A stretch of 64,000 nt of DNA from Pasteurella dagmatis (GTDB lineage Bacteria; Pseudomonadota; Gammaproteobacteria; Enterobacterales; Pasteurellaceae). A program made the position numbers and the translations under genes. Positions 1 through 9,960 of this stretch are shown here, one piece after another. The stretch is taken from the NCBI RefSeq assembly GCF_900186835.1, contig NZ_LT906448.1, positions 1,116,001 through 1,180,000 on the forward strand. Direction: 5' to 3'. The notes below the pieces were generated by a model that saw nothing but the letters and a program-made list of their open reading frames with translations, did not search any database and was not told where the DNA came from. How positions within the stretch are numbered: the stretch's first letter is position 1; each line of letters begins with the position of its first letter.

Positions 1-133
1 CCACAATTAACACTGCAACAGCAACAGCAATTAAGCCGTATTCAATTGCTGTTACACCGCTTTGGTTTTCTTTAAATTTACGTAAAGATTCAGTTACTGA
101 AATATATGCTTTAGTTGTTAATTTATTAAACAT
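1..133 (-). CDS. flp: Flp-type IVb pilin, 5' part only (cut by window edge)
   Basis: The first 44 codons, read on the minus strand from an ATG at 133, give a short basic leader followed by QSGVTAIEYGLIA and a run of Val, Ala and Ile. This is the Flp/Fap pilin signature. In this family a TadV-type prepilin peptidase cuts after the Gly, leaving Glu and Tyr at mature positions 5 and 6, as seen here. The protein is the major subunit of Tad (tight adherence) fibres, which assemble at the inner membrane and support adhesion and biofilm. A good Shine-Dalgarno sequence (AGGAG) precedes the ATG. The rest of the pilin and any tad/rcp genes would lie to the left of the window. Family assignment is firm; the presence of a whole locus is inference. 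Confidence 0.85.
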   Translation of the reverse strand, partial: MFNKLTTKAYISVTESLRKFKENQSGVTAIEYGLIAVAVAVLIV

Positions 134-302
134 AAATATGCTCCTAGTTTTTTGAAATAAAAAATGCTTCTCTACCTTGAGAAGTTTTCATTTGACTTTT
201 AGTAATCGGATTTAAACACTATTGTTTAATCACTAAATAATCCGGTTGTGTATTTTAAATATTTTTCCGGTAAAAAAAAGTAAAATATCTGCAACAAGTC
301 TG

Positions 303-313
303 TGGTCAGACCA
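303..313. promoter_or_regulatory. Palindrome resembling a FadR/GntR-family operator upstream of flp
   Basis: TGGTCAGACCA is a perfect palindrome with a single central base, in the context GTGGTCAGACCAGTTTG. It fits the TGGTCNGACCA form of FadR-type operators of the GntR family. It lies about 170 bp upstream of the flp start, in a 384-bp stretch between flp and tRNA-Leu that has no other gene. Another short inverted repeat (CTTCTC/GAGAAG, 167-184) lies in the flp leader. Function is inferred from the motif alone. Confidence 0.35.
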
Positions 314-517
314 GTTTGACAGATATAACCAATAGGTAACAATCAATATCCTCAATAAAATTGATCTTTTATTCAAACATAATTATCAAAAATAGATTTA
401 TAAAATAAAGAAACAATAATTTTTCATAAAGAAAAAATTAAGAATGAGCAAATAATGCATTGACAGATAAAGTTCTAGAAGAGCTAAACGATAGAAAAGA
501 ATAATATAGATTTGTAA

Positions 518-604
518 TGGTGCCCGAGGCCAGACTTGAACTGGCACGCTTCGAAAAGCGAGGGATTTTAAATCCCTTGTGTCTACCGATTTCACCACTC
601 GGGC
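518..604 (-). tRNA. tRNA-Leu(UAA)
   Basis: An 87-nt class II tRNA with encoded CCA. Acceptor arms GCCCGAG and CTCGGGC pair, the anticodon stem AGGGA/TCCCT encloses loop TTTAAAA with anticodon TAA, a long variable arm is present, and the T-loop reads GTTCAAGTC. It reads UUA codons. It is followed 17 nt upstream on the same strand by tRNA-Gly, so the two are probably co-transcribed. Overlapping short open frames are shadows of the tRNAs. Confidence 0.96.
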
Positions 605-621
605 GAGCAAATTTTAAATTT

Positions 622-697
622 TGGAGCGGGAAACGAGGCTCGAACTCGCGACCCCAACCTTGGCAAGGTTGTGCTCTACCAACTGAGCTATTCCCGC
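622..697 (-). tRNA. tRNA-Gly(GCC)
   Basis: A 76-nt tRNA with encoded 3' CCA. The acceptor stem is GCGGGAA/TTCCCGC, the anticodon stem CAACC/GGTTG encloses loop TTGGCAA with anticodon GCC, and the T-arm reads GTTCGAGCC. It decodes GGC and GGU. It precedes tRNA-Leu on the minus strand, which suggests a two-tRNA transcript. The 213 bp between this gene and pgsA hold no gene I can recognise. Confidence 0.96.
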
Positions 698-911
698 ATT
701 ATTGTTTTTTGATTCTACAATCACTAAACAACGAGGTGCATTTTACTGATTTATCTTGTGCTGTCAAATAAAAAATGTAAAAAAATTTCAAAAATATTTC
801 AAACGCTTAAAAAAAATCCAACTTTAATCATTCCACATGGTTTGCGAGATGCAAACGTTTAAATAACAAGCTCAAATTGTTCAAATTAAAGTCTAAAAAA
901 ACAGTAGTGTT

Positions 912-1469
912 TTAAAGCTCAATTTGATCAAGTAAGCTGCCTTTTGCTGCTTTTAAATATTGTAACATTGACCACACGGTTAAAATCGCTGCGATATACA
1001 GCAAAATAATTGCAGAAATTTCCATTGCAACGTTATATCGCCACAATAATCCTCCTAAAGCGAGCATTTGCGCTGCGGTTTTGACTTTTCCTACCCAAGA
1101 AACTGCAACTTTACTTCTTTCGCCTATTTCTGCCATCCATTCACGTAAAGCGGAAATAATAATTTCTCGTGAAATCATAATAACAGCAGGTACAGTTACC
1201 CAAAATGAATGATGGTATTCAACCACAAGCGCTAATGCGACAGTCACCATTACTTTATCTGCAACAGGATCTAGAAATGCGCCAAAACGCGTTGTTTGTT
1301 TCCATTTTCTTGCAAGATAACCATCAAACCAGTCTGTTACACCTGCAATAAAAAAAATAGAAGTAGTTAGAAAAGGCGACCAAGAAAAAGGAAGGTAAAA
1401 GGCAATCACAAAAAACGGGATAAGAATGACACGAAAGAGCGTTAGAAATATTGGTATATTTAGTTTCAT
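912..1469 (-). CDS. pgsA: CDP-diacylglycerol--glycerol-3-phosphate 3-phosphatidyltransferase
   Basis: PgsA makes phosphatidylglycerophosphate from CDP-diacylglycerol and sn-glycerol-3-phosphate at the inner membrane, the committed step to phosphatidylglycerol and cardiolipin. At 185 aa it is full length for the family. The CDP-alcohol phosphotransferase motif D-x2-DG-x2-AR-x8-G-x3-D-x3-D is complete around residues 46-70 (DWFDGYLAR, then [10 protein letters not shown]), with the metal-binding aspartates intact. Several hydrophobic segments follow (about 75-95, 125-145 and 150-172). It lies about 100 bp downstream of uvrC on the same strand, as in many gammaproteobacteria, so read-through is plausible. 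The assignment is secure. Confidence 0.96.
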   Translation of the reverse strand: MKLNIPIFLTLFRVILIPFFVIAFYLPFSWSPFLTTSIFFIAGVTDWFDGYLARKWKQTTRFGAFLDPVADKVMVTVALALVVEYHHSFWVTVPAVIMISREIIISALREWMAEIGERSKVAVSWVGKVKTAAQMLALGGLLWRYNVAMEISAIILLYIAAILTVWSMLQYLKAAKGSLLDQIEL

Positions 1470-1574
1470 AAATAGAACTTGGTGATAGGCATTTTTATAA
1501 TGTATTTATTTTAAAACATATCGCTATTATTTGAAAATGGAATTTTCCTAAACATAATAAATTCCTTGTATTAT

Positions 1575-3401
1575 TTAACTTTGTAGTGTTTCGTAGATCT
1601 TTTCTGCCAGTGAACGAGAAATCCCTGGTACAGAAGCAATTTCATCTAAAGTGGCTTTTTTCACGCCCTGCATTCCGCCTAAATATTTCAATAAAGCTTG
1701 TCGACGTTTTGCTCCAATGCCTTCGATAGTCTCTAAACCACTTTGGATAAAGGCCTGCTGACGTTTTTTACGATGTCCACTAATTGCATGATTATGGCTT
1801 TCATCACGAATATGTTGAATTAAATGCAATGCTAAGCTATCTACTGGTAAATGTAATTCGACTTCTTGTTTACTGATGATCAAGGTTTCTAAACCGGCTT
1901 TTCTATCTACGCCTTTTGCAACACCAATTAAGTGCGGTCGATTTTTATTCCATTTTACTTTAAGGGAAGCAAATACTTGTAAAGCACGATTAAGTTGCCC
2001 TTTTCCGCCATCAATAAAGATCACATCAGGCACTTTATCTTCTTCTAAAGGTTTATCATAACGTTTCAATAATGCCTGCTCCATTGCTGCGTAATCATCT
2101 CCTTCTGTGATACCTGAAATATTAAAACGACGGTAATCTGATTTTAGCGGCCCATTGTGATCAAACACAACACAAGATGCAATCGTTTGCTTTCCCATTG
2201 TATGGCTAATATCAAAACATTCCATACGTTGAATGCATTCAATCCCCAATAATGCTTGTAGTGCTTGATAACGCTCCTCTACAAGGTGACTTTGTTTTAA
2301 CTGTGTCATTAATGCTGATTTTGCATTTACTTGTGCTAGCTGCAGATATTTACTTTTTTCACCTTTTGTTTGATCTTGAATACTGACGCTATGGCCTGCT
2401 TGTAAGCTTAATAATTCTTCTAACTCTTTTTTTTCTATTAATTTATGGTCAACGACAATTGTATTCGGTATTGTTCTACCTTGATGAGCTTGTAAATAAA
2501 ATTGTCCTACGAAGGTTTCGGTTAACTCAGCCAAATCGGTATTAGCCGGGACTTTAGGAAAATAGCTACGATTTCCAAGCACTTTACCTTGACGAATAAA
2601 CATCACTTGAACACAAGCAATACCTAATTGATAAGCAATGGACATAATATCAATATCATCAATACGATTATTTGAAACAAATTGTTTTTCAATAACGGCT
2701 CTCACCGCTTGGATTTGATCTCGAATACGTGCAGCTTCTTCAAAATGAAGCTTTTGGCTAGCTTGTTCCATTTGAGAAATTAAATGTGCTAAAACTTGTT
2801 GATCTTTTCCTTGCAAAAATAAACGAGCAAAATCTACTTGCTGTTGATAATCTTCATCGCTGACATGGCCTGCAACGCAAGGTGCTGAGCAGCGCCCAAT
2901 TTGATATTGTAAACAAGGGCGAGATCGATTGTTATAAACAGAGTTTTCACATTGACGAATAGGGAACAATTTCTGTAATAAAGCAAGAGTTTCACGTACA
3001 GCACTCACATGTGGATAAGGACCGAAATATTCCCCTTTTACTTTTTTACTACCACGATAAGAAGTAATTCGAGGGTGACGTTCGCTAGTCAATAAAATAT
3101 AAGGATAAGATTTATCATCACGTAACAAAACATTGTAACGTGGCTGATAATTTTTAATGTAGTTATGCTCAAGTAATAAAGCTTCTGTTTCAGATGTAGT
3201 AATTGTAGTGTCAATACGAGCAATTGAAGCCACTAATGCTTCTGTTTTTTTACTCCCAACATTACGTCGAAAATAACTAGCCAAGCGCTTTTTAAGATCT
3301 TTCGCTTTACCCACATAAATCACCTCGTCTTTATCGTCATACATACGATAAACTCCAGGCAAATGTGGCACATTAGTTAAAAACTTTTTTGCATCAAACA
3401 T
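1575..3401 (-). CDS. uvrC: UvrABC excinuclease subunit C
   Basis: UvrC makes both incisions flanking a DNA lesion in nucleotide excision repair, acting with UvrB after UvrA loading. The 608-aa protein has the expected order: an N-terminal GIY-YIG nuclease ([19 protein letters not shown], about 15-35) for the 3' cut; a four-cysteine region ([13 protein letters not shown]) about 160-175; a UvrB-binding UVR motif (about 203-240); an RNase H-like nuclease for the 5' cut (with IDGGKGQLN, about 465); and tandem C-terminal helix-hairpin-helix elements (IEGIGAKRR and VPGISRSLA). It lies 27 bp downstream of kdsB. A short GC-rich inverted repeat (3412-3427) occupies that gap. Confidence 0.97.
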   Translation of the reverse strand: MFDAKKFLTNVPHLPGVYRMYDDKDEVIYVGKAKDLKKRLASYFRRNVGSKKTEALVASIARIDTTITTSETEALLLEHNYIKNYQPRYNVLLRDDKSYPYILLTSERHPRITSYRGSKKVKGEYFGPYPHVSAVRETLALLQKLFPIRQCENSVYNNRSRPCLQYQIGRCSAPCVAGHVSDEDYQQQVDFARLFLQGKDQQVLAHLISQMEQASQKLHFEEAARIRDQIQAVRAVIEKQFVSNNRIDDIDIMSIAYQLGIACVQVMFIRQGKVLGNRSYFPKVPANTDLAELTETFVGQFYLQAHQGRTIPNTIVVDHKLIEKKELEELLSLQAGHSVSIQDQTKGEKSKYLQLAQVNAKSALMTQLKQSHLVEERYQALQALLGIECIQRMECFDISHTMGKQTIASCVVFDHNGPLKSDYRRFNISGITEGDDYAAMEQALLKRYDKPLEEDKVPDVIFIDGGKGQLNRALQVFASLKVKWNKNRPHLIGVAKGVDRKAGLETLIISKQEVELHLPVDSLALHLIQHIRDESHNHAISGHRKKRQQAFIQSGLETIEGIGAKRRQALLKYLGGMQGVKKATLDEIASVPGISRSLAEKIYETLQS

Positions 3402-3428
3402 AAAATGAATAGGCGCCCTAGGACGCCA

Positions 3429-4214
3429 TTAAAATAAATTCTTTTGTAAAATTGACCGCACTTTTTCCAAATCTTCTGGCGTATCTACACCAACAGGCGG
3501 TACTTCTTTTGCTAATTCAACATGGATTTTCTCACCATTCCATAATACACGAAGCTGTTCGAGACTCTCAATTTGCTCCAATGAGGTTGGCTGCCATTGC
3601 ACATATTGTTTAATAAATCCAGCTCGATATGCATAAATTCCAATATGGCGCAGATAATGATCGCCTAATTCTAAAGTTTTATGTAACGCTGGATTTGCTT
3701 GTAAGTTTGCAAATTGATCGCGGTTCCAAGGAATCACAGCTCGAGAAAAATATAAAACATAGCCGTCTTTATCTGTCAGTACTTTTACAGCATTTGGATT
3801 AAATAATTCTTCTGGGTCAGTAATTTTTACTGCTAGGCTTGCCATTTTAACTTGATACTTCACTAAGTTTTCTGCTACTTGTTGCACAATGACTGGTGGG
3901 ATTAATGGCTCATCACCTTGAATATTAACAATAATTTCATCATCTTGAATTGCTAATTTCTCTACCACTTCTGCCAAGCGTTCTGTACCGGAATTATGCT
4001 TCTCTGAAGTCATGCAAACTTCCGCACCAAAAACTTCCGCAGCTTTTGCTACTTCTGCATTATCTGTTGCAACTACCACTCTACTTGCACCAGATAATTT
4101 CGCTTTTTCAAATACATGGGCAATCATTGGTTTACCCGCAATATCTGCTAATGGTTTACCAGGTAAACGGGTTGATGCATAGCGTGCCGGAATAATTACA
4201 GTAAATTTTGTCAT
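3429..4214 (-). CDS. kdsB: 3-deoxy-manno-octulosonate cytidylyltransferase (CMP-Kdo synthetase)
   Basis: KdsB activates Kdo with CTP to CMP-Kdo, the donor used to attach the inner-core sugar of lipooligosaccharide to lipid A precursors. The N-terminus [19 protein letters not shown] is the nucleotide-binding signature, and [10 protein letters not shown] near residue 95 carries the metal-binding Asp. I chose the ATG at 4214 (262-codon frame minus the leader, about 261 aa at most) over a GTG at 4232, because an AGAGGAA Shine-Dalgarno sequence lies just upstream of the ATG, within the would-be extension. It belongs to a minus-strand envelope block with ycaR, lpxK and msbA, as in E. coli. A DNA uptake sequence sits near the 3' end (3455-3463). 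Confidence 0.96.
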   Translation of the reverse strand: MTKFTVIIPARYASTRLPGKPLADIAGKPMIAHVFEKAKLSGASRVVVATDNAEVAKAAEVFGAEVCMTSEKHNSGTERLAEVVEKLAIQDDEIIVNIQGDEPLIPPVIVQQVAENLVKYQVKMASLAVKITDPEELFNPNAVKVLTDKDGYVLYFSRAVIPWNRDQFANLQANPALHKTLELGDHYLRHIGIYAYRAGFIKQYVQWQPTSLEQIESLEQLRVLWNGEKIHVELAKEVPPVGVDTPEDLEKVRSILQKNLF

Positions 4215-4257
4215 TTTGAAATTCCTCTTCACCTGTTAGTTCGTAAACAACAGATAA

Positions 4258-4446
4258 TTACGTATTTTCTGATGATTGAATATCAGCGAGTTGAATTGCC
4301 TGCTCCGCTAACAAAACGGGAATACCTTGGTTGATCACATAAGCTACTTTATCAAATTGGCAAACAAGATGTTGCTTGTTTTTATCGAGGGTTAAACGCC
4401 CATGGCACATTGGACAAGCGACAATTTCTAATAATTTTGAATCCAT
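4258..4446 (-). CDS. ycaR: Trm112-like zinc-ribbon protein, UPF0434/YcaR family
   Basis: A small (62 aa) acidic protein with the YcaR/UPF0434 layout: [14 protein letters not shown] near the start, then a conserved [11 protein letters not shown] tail motif. Relatives are small Trm112-like proteins of uncertain function, nearly always next to kdsB or lpxK. Only one CxxC pair is intact; the second position reads LVCQFD, a partial zinc ligand set. An upstream ATG at 4461 directly abuts the lpxK stop and has no ribosome site. The ATG at 4446 has GAGGGA six bases ahead, so I place the start there. It is 43 bp from kdsB and doubtless co-transcribed. Confidence 0.88.
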   Translation of the reverse strand: MDSKLLEIVACPMCHGRLTLDKNKQHLVCQFDKVAYVINQGIPVLLAEQAIQLADIQSSENT

Positions 4447-4461
4447 ATTTCCCTCACTCAT

Positions 4462-5439
4462 TTATTTTTGTACTTTCTGAAGAATTCTTTGTAAAAATGA
4501 CCGCACTTTTTCACCTTCAAGTTCGGCTTCAACAGGCACATACCACCAATTTTCTCTGGCAAATTTCATACATTTTACCGCATCTTTTTCTGTCATAAAG
4601 AGCGGTCGATTTTCATCAAGTTTTTCAAACTGTGTTGGCTCAAAGTGCTGATGGTCTTGAAATGCTTGGCTATACTGAACTTGAATGCCCATTTTCTCAA
4701 GCATATTAAAGAAACGTTGTGGGTTACCAATCCCCGCTATTGCAGAAATAGAATGATTGTTAAATTCGCTTAATAATTTTTGTTCATTCGTTTTAAGGTT
4801 GACTGCATAACGAGGAATTAAGCGCATAACTGCATCAGCAGCCTCAGATTTTCCACCGTTACTGATAATAAAATCCACGGAATTTAAACGGCTTGGCAAT
4901 TCACGAAGTGGACCTGCTGGTAAAACAAAACCATTGCCAAATCCACGCTCTGCATCCATGACAACAATTTCAATATCACGTTGTAATTTATAATGCTGTA
5001 AACCATCATCACTGATAATTAAATCACAATCTGCTATTTGTAATAATAATTCAATGGACTGTTGACGATTAGGCGAAATGACAACAGGAACACCTGTACG
5101 CTTAGCAATTAACACTGGCTCATCACCACCCTCGATAGGATCTGTTGTTGAATTCACTAGTAATGGATAAGTTTTTGCTTGGCTTCCATAACCACGTGAA
5201 ATCACACCAACTTTAATGCCTTGTTGTTGCAATTGTTGTACTAACCAAATCACTACTGGGGTTTTGCCATTGCCACCAACAGATAAATTACCGACAACGA
5301 TAACAGGTACAGGTGGGCGATAAGAAGATAAAATGCCTTGTTTAAACAAGGCTTTTCTGATTTTAGAAAGAAGCCAAAATAATAACGAAAGAGGTGATAA
5401 CAACCACATTAGCCAACTGCGTGAATACCATAATTGCAT
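4462..5439 (-). CDS. lpxK: Tetraacyldisaccharide 4'-kinase
   Basis: LpxK phosphorylates the 4' position of the tetraacyl disaccharide to give lipid IVA, the sixth step of the Raetz lipid A pathway, at the cytoplasmic face of the inner membrane. The protein is 325 aa, normal for the family, with an N-terminal membrane-associated hydrophobic segment (about residues 7-25). The family P-loop is at about residues 50-65 ([13 protein letters not shown]), followed by ISRGYGS and the DDGLQHYKL motif. It lies 24 bp downstream of msbA, which exports the completed lipid A core, so synthesis and export are linked in one transcript. A DNA uptake sequence lies near the C-terminal codons (4500-4508). Confidence 0.96.
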   Translation of the reverse strand: MQLWYSRSWLMWLLSPLSLLFWLLSKIRKALFKQGILSSYRPPVPVIVVGNLSVGGNGKTPVVIWLVQQLQQQGIKVGVISRGYGSQAKTYPLLVNSTTDPIEGGDEPVLIAKRTGVPVVISPNRQQSIELLLQIADCDLIISDDGLQHYKLQRDIEIVVMDAERGFGNGFVLPAGPLRELPSRLNSVDFIISNGGKSEAADAVMRLIPRYAVNLKTNEQKLLSEFNNHSISAIAGIGNPQRFFNMLEKMGIQVQYSQAFQDHQHFEPTQFEKLDENRPLFMTEKDAVKCMKFARENWWYVPVEAELEGEKVRSFLQRILQKVQK

Positions 5440-5463
5440 ATAACCTCTTTCAATATCAATGAA

Positions 5464-7212
5464 TTATTGCGTAAATTGCATACTATGTAATTGTTTATAA
5501 GCACCATTTAGCGCAAGTAATTCAGCATGTGAACCGCGTTCTTTCACTTCACCATGTTCAATAACTAAAATTTCATCAGCATTTTCAATAGTTGATAAGC
5601 GATGCGCAATCACAATTACCGTACGATCTTTTTGTAATTTTTCAATTGCTAATTGAATTGCACGTTCTGACTCTGTATCCAAAGCAGAAGTTGCTTCATC
5701 TAGGATTAACACTGGTGAATTACGTAGTAATGCTCGAGCAATTGCTAAACGTTGGCGCTGACCACCTGATAAGTTCATTCCATTCTCGCCAATGATGGTA
5801 TCAATCCCATTTTCTAATTTATCAATAAATTCCATTGCATAAGCATCCTTTGCGGCTTGGATAATTTCTTCTCGAGAATATTTATCTTTAGCTGCATAAG
5901 CAATGTTATTCGCAATAGTATCGTTAAATAAATGGACTTGTTGTGAAACTACAGCACAATTTTCACGTAAATTTGATAAACGATAATCTTGAATATTAAT
6001 ACCATCAAGCGTAATTTCACCTTGGTCAACATCATAAAAACGAGTAACTAAATTTGCAATCGTTGATTTACCAGACCCAGAACGACCAACTAATGCAACA
6101 GTTTTTCCTTTTAGCACATCAAAAGAAATATTATTTAATGCAGGCTCTTGTTTTCCTGCGTAAGTAAAGGTCACATTTTTAAAACTTAAATTACCCTCCG
6201 CTTTATCTGATTTATAGCTTCCCGTATCTTTTTCAGTTTCTAAATCCAATAAAGCGAATAAAGTTTGACAAGCAGCCATTCCACGTTGGAATTGTGAATT
6301 AACATTCGTCAAGGATTTTAATGGACGCATCATTGCTAACATTGATGAAAAAACAACAGTAAATGAACCCGCACTTAAATTTTGATCCATAATAGCAGGT
6401 AAAGTTGCAAGATAAAGTACTGCAGCAAGAGCAAAAGAAGCAATAATTTGCACCACTGGGTTAGCAATTGCATCAGCCATTACCATTTTCATTCCTTTAC
6501 GGCGCATATCATTACTCACATAATTAAAGCGCTCTTCTTCAACTATTTGCCCACCAAAAGATAATACAACTTTATGCCCCTTCAACATTTGTTCAGCAGT
6601 AGAAGTTAACTCTCCCATTGCATTTTGCATATTTTTACTTAAATCACGGAATTTTTTGGATACAAAACGAATAAGGATAGCGATAATAGGACCAATCAAG
6701 AATAACACTAAAGAAAGCTGCCAACTGGTATAAATCATCACTACAAATAAAGAAATAATATATGCACCTTCACGCACAATGGTAATCAATGCCCCAGAGG
6801 AAGAGTTTGCGACTTGTTCAGAATCATAAGTAATACGAGAAAGCAACCGTCCTGTTGAGTTTTGATCAAAAAAGGTAACTGGCATAAACATAAGATGTTT
6901 AAAAATCCGACGGCGCATTGTCATCACTACTTTACCTGAAACCCAAGCTAAACAATAAGAAGATATAAAATTACTCAAACCGCGTAAAAAAATCACTAAC
7001 ACCACAACGACAGACATTTGGCGTAAAAAAGATGTATCCGCTTTACCAAACCCCTCATCTAGTAATGGTTTTAACAATGAAATCAAACTTGCATCCGCCA
7101 AAGCGTTTAATACTAAAGCGATCCCTGAAACAATTAACCCCAATTTGAATGGTCGAATTGTCGGCCATAAACGTTTAAATGTTTGAATAGTTGAAAGATC
7201 TTTATCTTGCAT
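5464..7212 (-). CDS. msbA: Lipid A export ATP-binding/permease protein MsbA
   Basis: MsbA is a homodimeric ABC exporter that flips lipid A core from the inner to the outer leaflet of the inner membrane. The 582-aa protein has six transmembrane helices in the first ~320 residues, then a nucleotide-binding domain with Walker [10 protein letters not shown] (about 376), Q-loop (VVSQQ), signature [15 protein letters not shown] (about 480), Walker [13 protein letters not shown] and the H-loop IAHRLST. All motifs are intact. Length and order match E. coli MsbA. It lies between comEC (9 bp gap) and lpxK (24 bp gap), so it is probably transcribed from the comEC promoter as well as from its own. Confidence 0.97.
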   Translation of the reverse strand: MQDKDLSTIQTFKRLWPTIRPFKLGLIVSGIALVLNALADASLISLLKPLLDEGFGKADTSFLRQMSVVVVLVIFLRGLSNFISSYCLAWVSGKVVMTMRRRIFKHLMFMPVTFFDQNSTGRLLSRITYDSEQVANSSSGALITIVREGAYIISLFVVMIYTSWQLSLVLFLIGPIIAILIRFVSKKFRDLSKNMQNAMGELTSTAEQMLKGHKVVLSFGGQIVEEERFNYVSNDMRRKGMKMVMADAIANPVVQIIASFALAAVLYLATLPAIMDQNLSAGSFTVVFSSMLAMMRPLKSLTNVNSQFQRGMAACQTLFALLDLETEKDTGSYKSDKAEGNLSFKNVTFTYAGKQEPALNNISFDVLKGKTVALVGRSGSGKSTIANLVTRFYDVDQGEITLDGINIQDYRLSNLRENCAVVSQQVHLFNDTIANNIAYAAKDKYSREEIIQAAKDAYAMEFIDKLENGIDTIIGENGMNLSGGQRQRLAIARALLRNSPVLILDEATSALDTESERAIQLAIEKLQKDRTVIVIAHRLSTIENADEILVIEHGEVKERGSHAELLALNGAYKQLHSMQFTQ

Positions 7213-7221
7213 AATATCTTA

Positions 7222-9663
7222 TTAATAATTAATAGTCGCGGCATTGTACTCTGATTTTGTTTGTAATCCAATTAATCTACGATACCAGGGGATAAATTTT
7301 GTACGAGCCAATGCTATTTTTAGCTTATTTTTGTAAAATTTGATGCTAATTTGTCCAGTGTGTGCAGTATTATAAACATCTGCACCAATAATATTTAAAC
7401 GATCATTAACCACTTGATGAGGAAAGCCCCAAGCATTCCAACGTCCACTTGAAATTAATGCAATTTTAGGGTTGATTTGAGTCAATAACGCTTCACTTGT
7501 CGAAGTTTTACTGCCGTGATGTCCAACCTGTAAAACATCGATTAAAGGTAAATCAAATAATAACTGTTTTTCTACATCCACATCAGCATCTCCCATTAAC
7601 AATACTGAATATTGTCCATCAGAAATCAGTAACACGCAAGAATGCTCATTTTTAGCTCTCTGTACAATTTGGAACGGTGATAATACTTTAAAATCCAATC
7701 CTTGCCACTGCCATTGTTGCCCTCGAATGCAAAAAGTGCGATCCTTTTTTCCATAATTTCTAAAAGAAGGTGTCACAAACTCAATATCAGGAAACTGTGT
7801 TAATATTGTTTTTACCCCACCCGAATGATCATTGTCATCATGGCTCAAAATCAGTTTATCGATTTTCAACCCTTCTCGTAGTAAATAAGGTAAAAGCTCT
7901 AATTCCGCCATACTACCACCATTCCAAGAAGCACCAGTATCGTACAATATCCCTCTTCCATTTTTCACAACCAACATCGCAAGTCCTTGCCCTACATCAA
8001 TGGTTTCTAAGCGCCAATCTGGTTCTTGATAAATTTGATAACTGATATAACCAAATAAACTACAAATCAACATCCCGCAAATCGAAAAAGTAACTTTGAT
8101 AGTTTGATAATCACACTTGTCATTAAGTGCAAGATGGAATCCTTTAGGTCGGGTTAACACTGCACCTTCTTGCTCCACAACTATCTTTAAATAGGTATAA
8201 CGTAAAAATAAAATAAAAATACTAGTAAGAAAAACTATAATAAGATAAGTCTGCCATGTTGAGATTTGTAGCCATTGTTCAGTTAAATAAGATAACCATT
8301 GTGTGATTTGCTCCACCAATACATTTGCCCATCTCCAAGTTATGAAATAATTTTGAGTCACTAATGTAAATAAAATAATCGGTACGAGAATAAAGGAATA
8401 CAGGGGTACTGCAATTAAGTTAGCAAATAAACCTCCCCAAGATATACCACCAAACATCAGCAATTGCACCGGCGCAAATAAAAAAAATAAACCTATTTGC
8501 AAATGAAATAATGAAAGTAGCCACCGTACTTTACGCCATACACTTTGTTCTAAAGGCTTTCCACGCCAATGTAATAACGATAGTGGGAAAAGTTGATACC
8601 AGATGATTAATGAAATAACCGCCCCTAAAGATAGCCAAAAACTGGATGATAAACACATTAAAGGATCATAAAACAATAAAATAGCAACAATTCGAAAGAA
8701 CAACTGCCAAGCGCTGTAATGTAAGCGAGATAAACGCAATAGAAACACGAAAGACAATGCAATAAAAGCACGTTGAGTTGGTATCGCTAAACCAGCTAAA
8801 AGCGCATATCCACCTGCAATAAGTAGCCCTATGAATAAGGGGAAATAAGGAGAAATAAGACGCGTTGATAAAAAATATTGCATTCCCCGCCCAAGTAAAA
8901 AACCGATCCCCATTGCTAAGCCAATATGTAATCCTGAAATAGCGATTAAATGAGCTGTATTAGTTCGTTGGTAAATTTGCTTATGTAAGGACGATAACCA
9001 AGCTCGTTCTCCGAAAGCTAATGCAAGCAACAATCCTTGTGCAGATAATGATTCAGTCTGAATGAAGGCTCGCTCAAGCAACATTGCTCGCAACGAAAAA
9101 TCTTGTTGAATTTTAACCGCACTTTTTACTGATGCCCAAGCGGTAATACCTTTGGAAAAATACCATTGCTGTTTATCAAATCCTCCTTGATTTAAACGTG
9201 ATGAAATAGGTCGAAGACGTAAGTTAGCTTTCCAAACCTGCCCTAGTTTTATTTTTTCAGATAATTTCCATTGAATAAAAATACGTTGTTCAGGTAAATC
9301 TGAGCTTAATGTTGCTGTTGCAATCGCACTTTGATAGTCTTGCTGATGCAAAATTTCAATAATTTTAATCTTTGTTTCGACTTGTTTTGGTAAATGGGCA
9401 ACATTATCCGCTAATTTCAGCAATTGGATTGGGTAAGAATGCACATAAATACTACTTAGTAACAAGAACATTAAATACAACAATAAGCACTTTATTTTGT
9501 CATCAACTCTATAGTAATACGCAACTCCAACTAATCCACTACAGACCAATAAGCATCTTATCCCCCAAAACCAATCCAATAAAAAATCGCTTGGCACCCA
9601 AATTAGTGATAATGCACTGAAAATAAACAGATATAAAATCATTTCAAAAGACAATAATTTCAC
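7222..9663 (-). CDS. comEC: DNA uptake channel protein ComEC/Rec2
   Basis: ComEC (called Rec2 in H. influenzae) passes single-stranded DNA across the inner membrane during natural transformation. The 813-aa product has N-terminal hydrophobic helices (about 5-70), a soluble OB-like section (about 90-190), a multi-helix competence domain (about 200-490; contains NTAHLIAISGLHIGL) and a C-terminal metallo-beta-lactamase-fold domain with LSHDDNDHSGG near residue 615 and VGHHGSKTS later. The frame opens with GTG at 9663 preceded by GGGGAA; an ATG at 9642 is the alternative. A CRP-S-like competence site lies 84 bp upstream. The downstream msbA is only 9 bp away, coupling a competence gene to an envelope operon. 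Confidence 0.94.
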   Translation of the reverse strand: MKLLSFEMILYLFIFSALSLIWVPSDFLLDWFWGIRCLLVCSGLVGVAYYYRVDDKIKCLLLYLMFLLLSSIYVHSYPIQLLKLADNVAHLPKQVETKIKIIEILHQQDYQSAIATATLSSDLPEQRIFIQWKLSEKIKLGQVWKANLRLRPISSRLNQGGFDKQQWYFSKGITAWASVKSAVKIQQDFSLRAMLLERAFIQTESLSAQGLLLALAFGERAWLSSLHKQIYQRTNTAHLIAISGLHIGLAMGIGFLLGRGMQYFLSTRLISPYFPLFIGLLIAGGYALLAGLAIPTQRAFIALSFVFLLRLSRLHYSAWQLFFRIVAILLFYDPLMCLSSSFWLSLGAVISLIIWYQLFPLSLLHWRGKPLEQSVWRKVRWLLSLFHLQIGLFFLFAPVQLLMFGGISWGGLFANLIAVPLYSFILVPIILFTLVTQNYFITWRWANVLVEQITQWLSYLTEQWLQISTWQTYLIIVFLTSIFILFLRYTYLKIVVEQEGAVLTRPKGFHLALNDKCDYQTIKVTFSICGMLICSLFGYISYQIYQEPDWRLETIDVGQGLAMLVVKNGRGILYDTGASWNGGSMAELELLPYLLREGLKIDKLILSHDDNDHSGGVKTILTQFPDIEFVTPSFRNYGKKDRTFCIRGQQWQWQGLDFKVLSPFQIVQRAKNEHSCVLLISDGQYSVLLMGDADVDVEKQLLFDLPLIDVLQVGHHGSKTSTSEALLTQINPKIALISSGRWNAWGFPHQVVNDRLNIIGADVYNTAHTGQISIKFYKNKLKIALARTKFIPWYRRLIGLQTKSEYNAATINY

Positions 9664-9746
9664 AAATCAGAGTTCCCCATTGGCATATAACTGCGTATAC
9701 TCTTACAACAGAAACCAAAGTGTTGGCTAAAACTAAAAACATATTT

Positions 9747-9762
9747 TGGAAGCCTGATCGCA
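9747..9762 (-). promoter_or_regulatory. CRP-S (Sxy-dependent competence) site for comEC
   Basis: Read on the comEC strand, the sequence is TGCGA-TCAGGC-TTCCA, flanked by T-rich and A-rich tracts (TTTTTTGCGATC on the left). The Pasteurellaceae competence regulon uses CRP-S sites of form TGCGA-N6-TCGCA that need both CRP and Sxy. The left half is an exact match and the right half is degenerate. Its position 84 bp before the comEC start fits promoter activation. The motif is seen; regulation is inferred from the known regulon, which includes rec2. Confidence 0.72.
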
Positions 9763-9782
9763 AAAAACATATTTATTTTAAG

Positions 9783-9824
9783 AAAAAAGGCAAATGTCAA
9801 AAATTTCATTTGATCATTTGCCTT
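9783..9824 (-). terminator. Intrinsic terminator on the minus strand, with no evident upstream gene
   Basis: Arms AAGGCAAATG and CATTTGCCTT (9787-9796 and 9815-9824) pair, and TCAAA/TTTGA inside the loop can extend the stem. On the minus strand the stem is followed by six T residues, the form of a Rho-independent terminator. On the plus strand no T tract follows. No minus-strand gene lies between this hairpin and dksA, which runs the other way, so it either ends a short unannotated transcript or insulates the comEC promoter. Confidence 0.7.
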
Positions 9825-9960
9825 AGTTCTGATATTTATATCGATTTTTAAAATACGAGGTCTTTATAACCTGTATTTGTATATGAATAAATCAACACCA
9901 ACGCGTGTGAAAATATGATTTCAACAGTATTAATGGATGACTTTCAATTAGGAGCTACCA

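Noticed and set aside
517-771. 84-codon open frame on the plus strand
   Set aside because: It lies across the two tRNA genes on the opposite strand and has no independent support.
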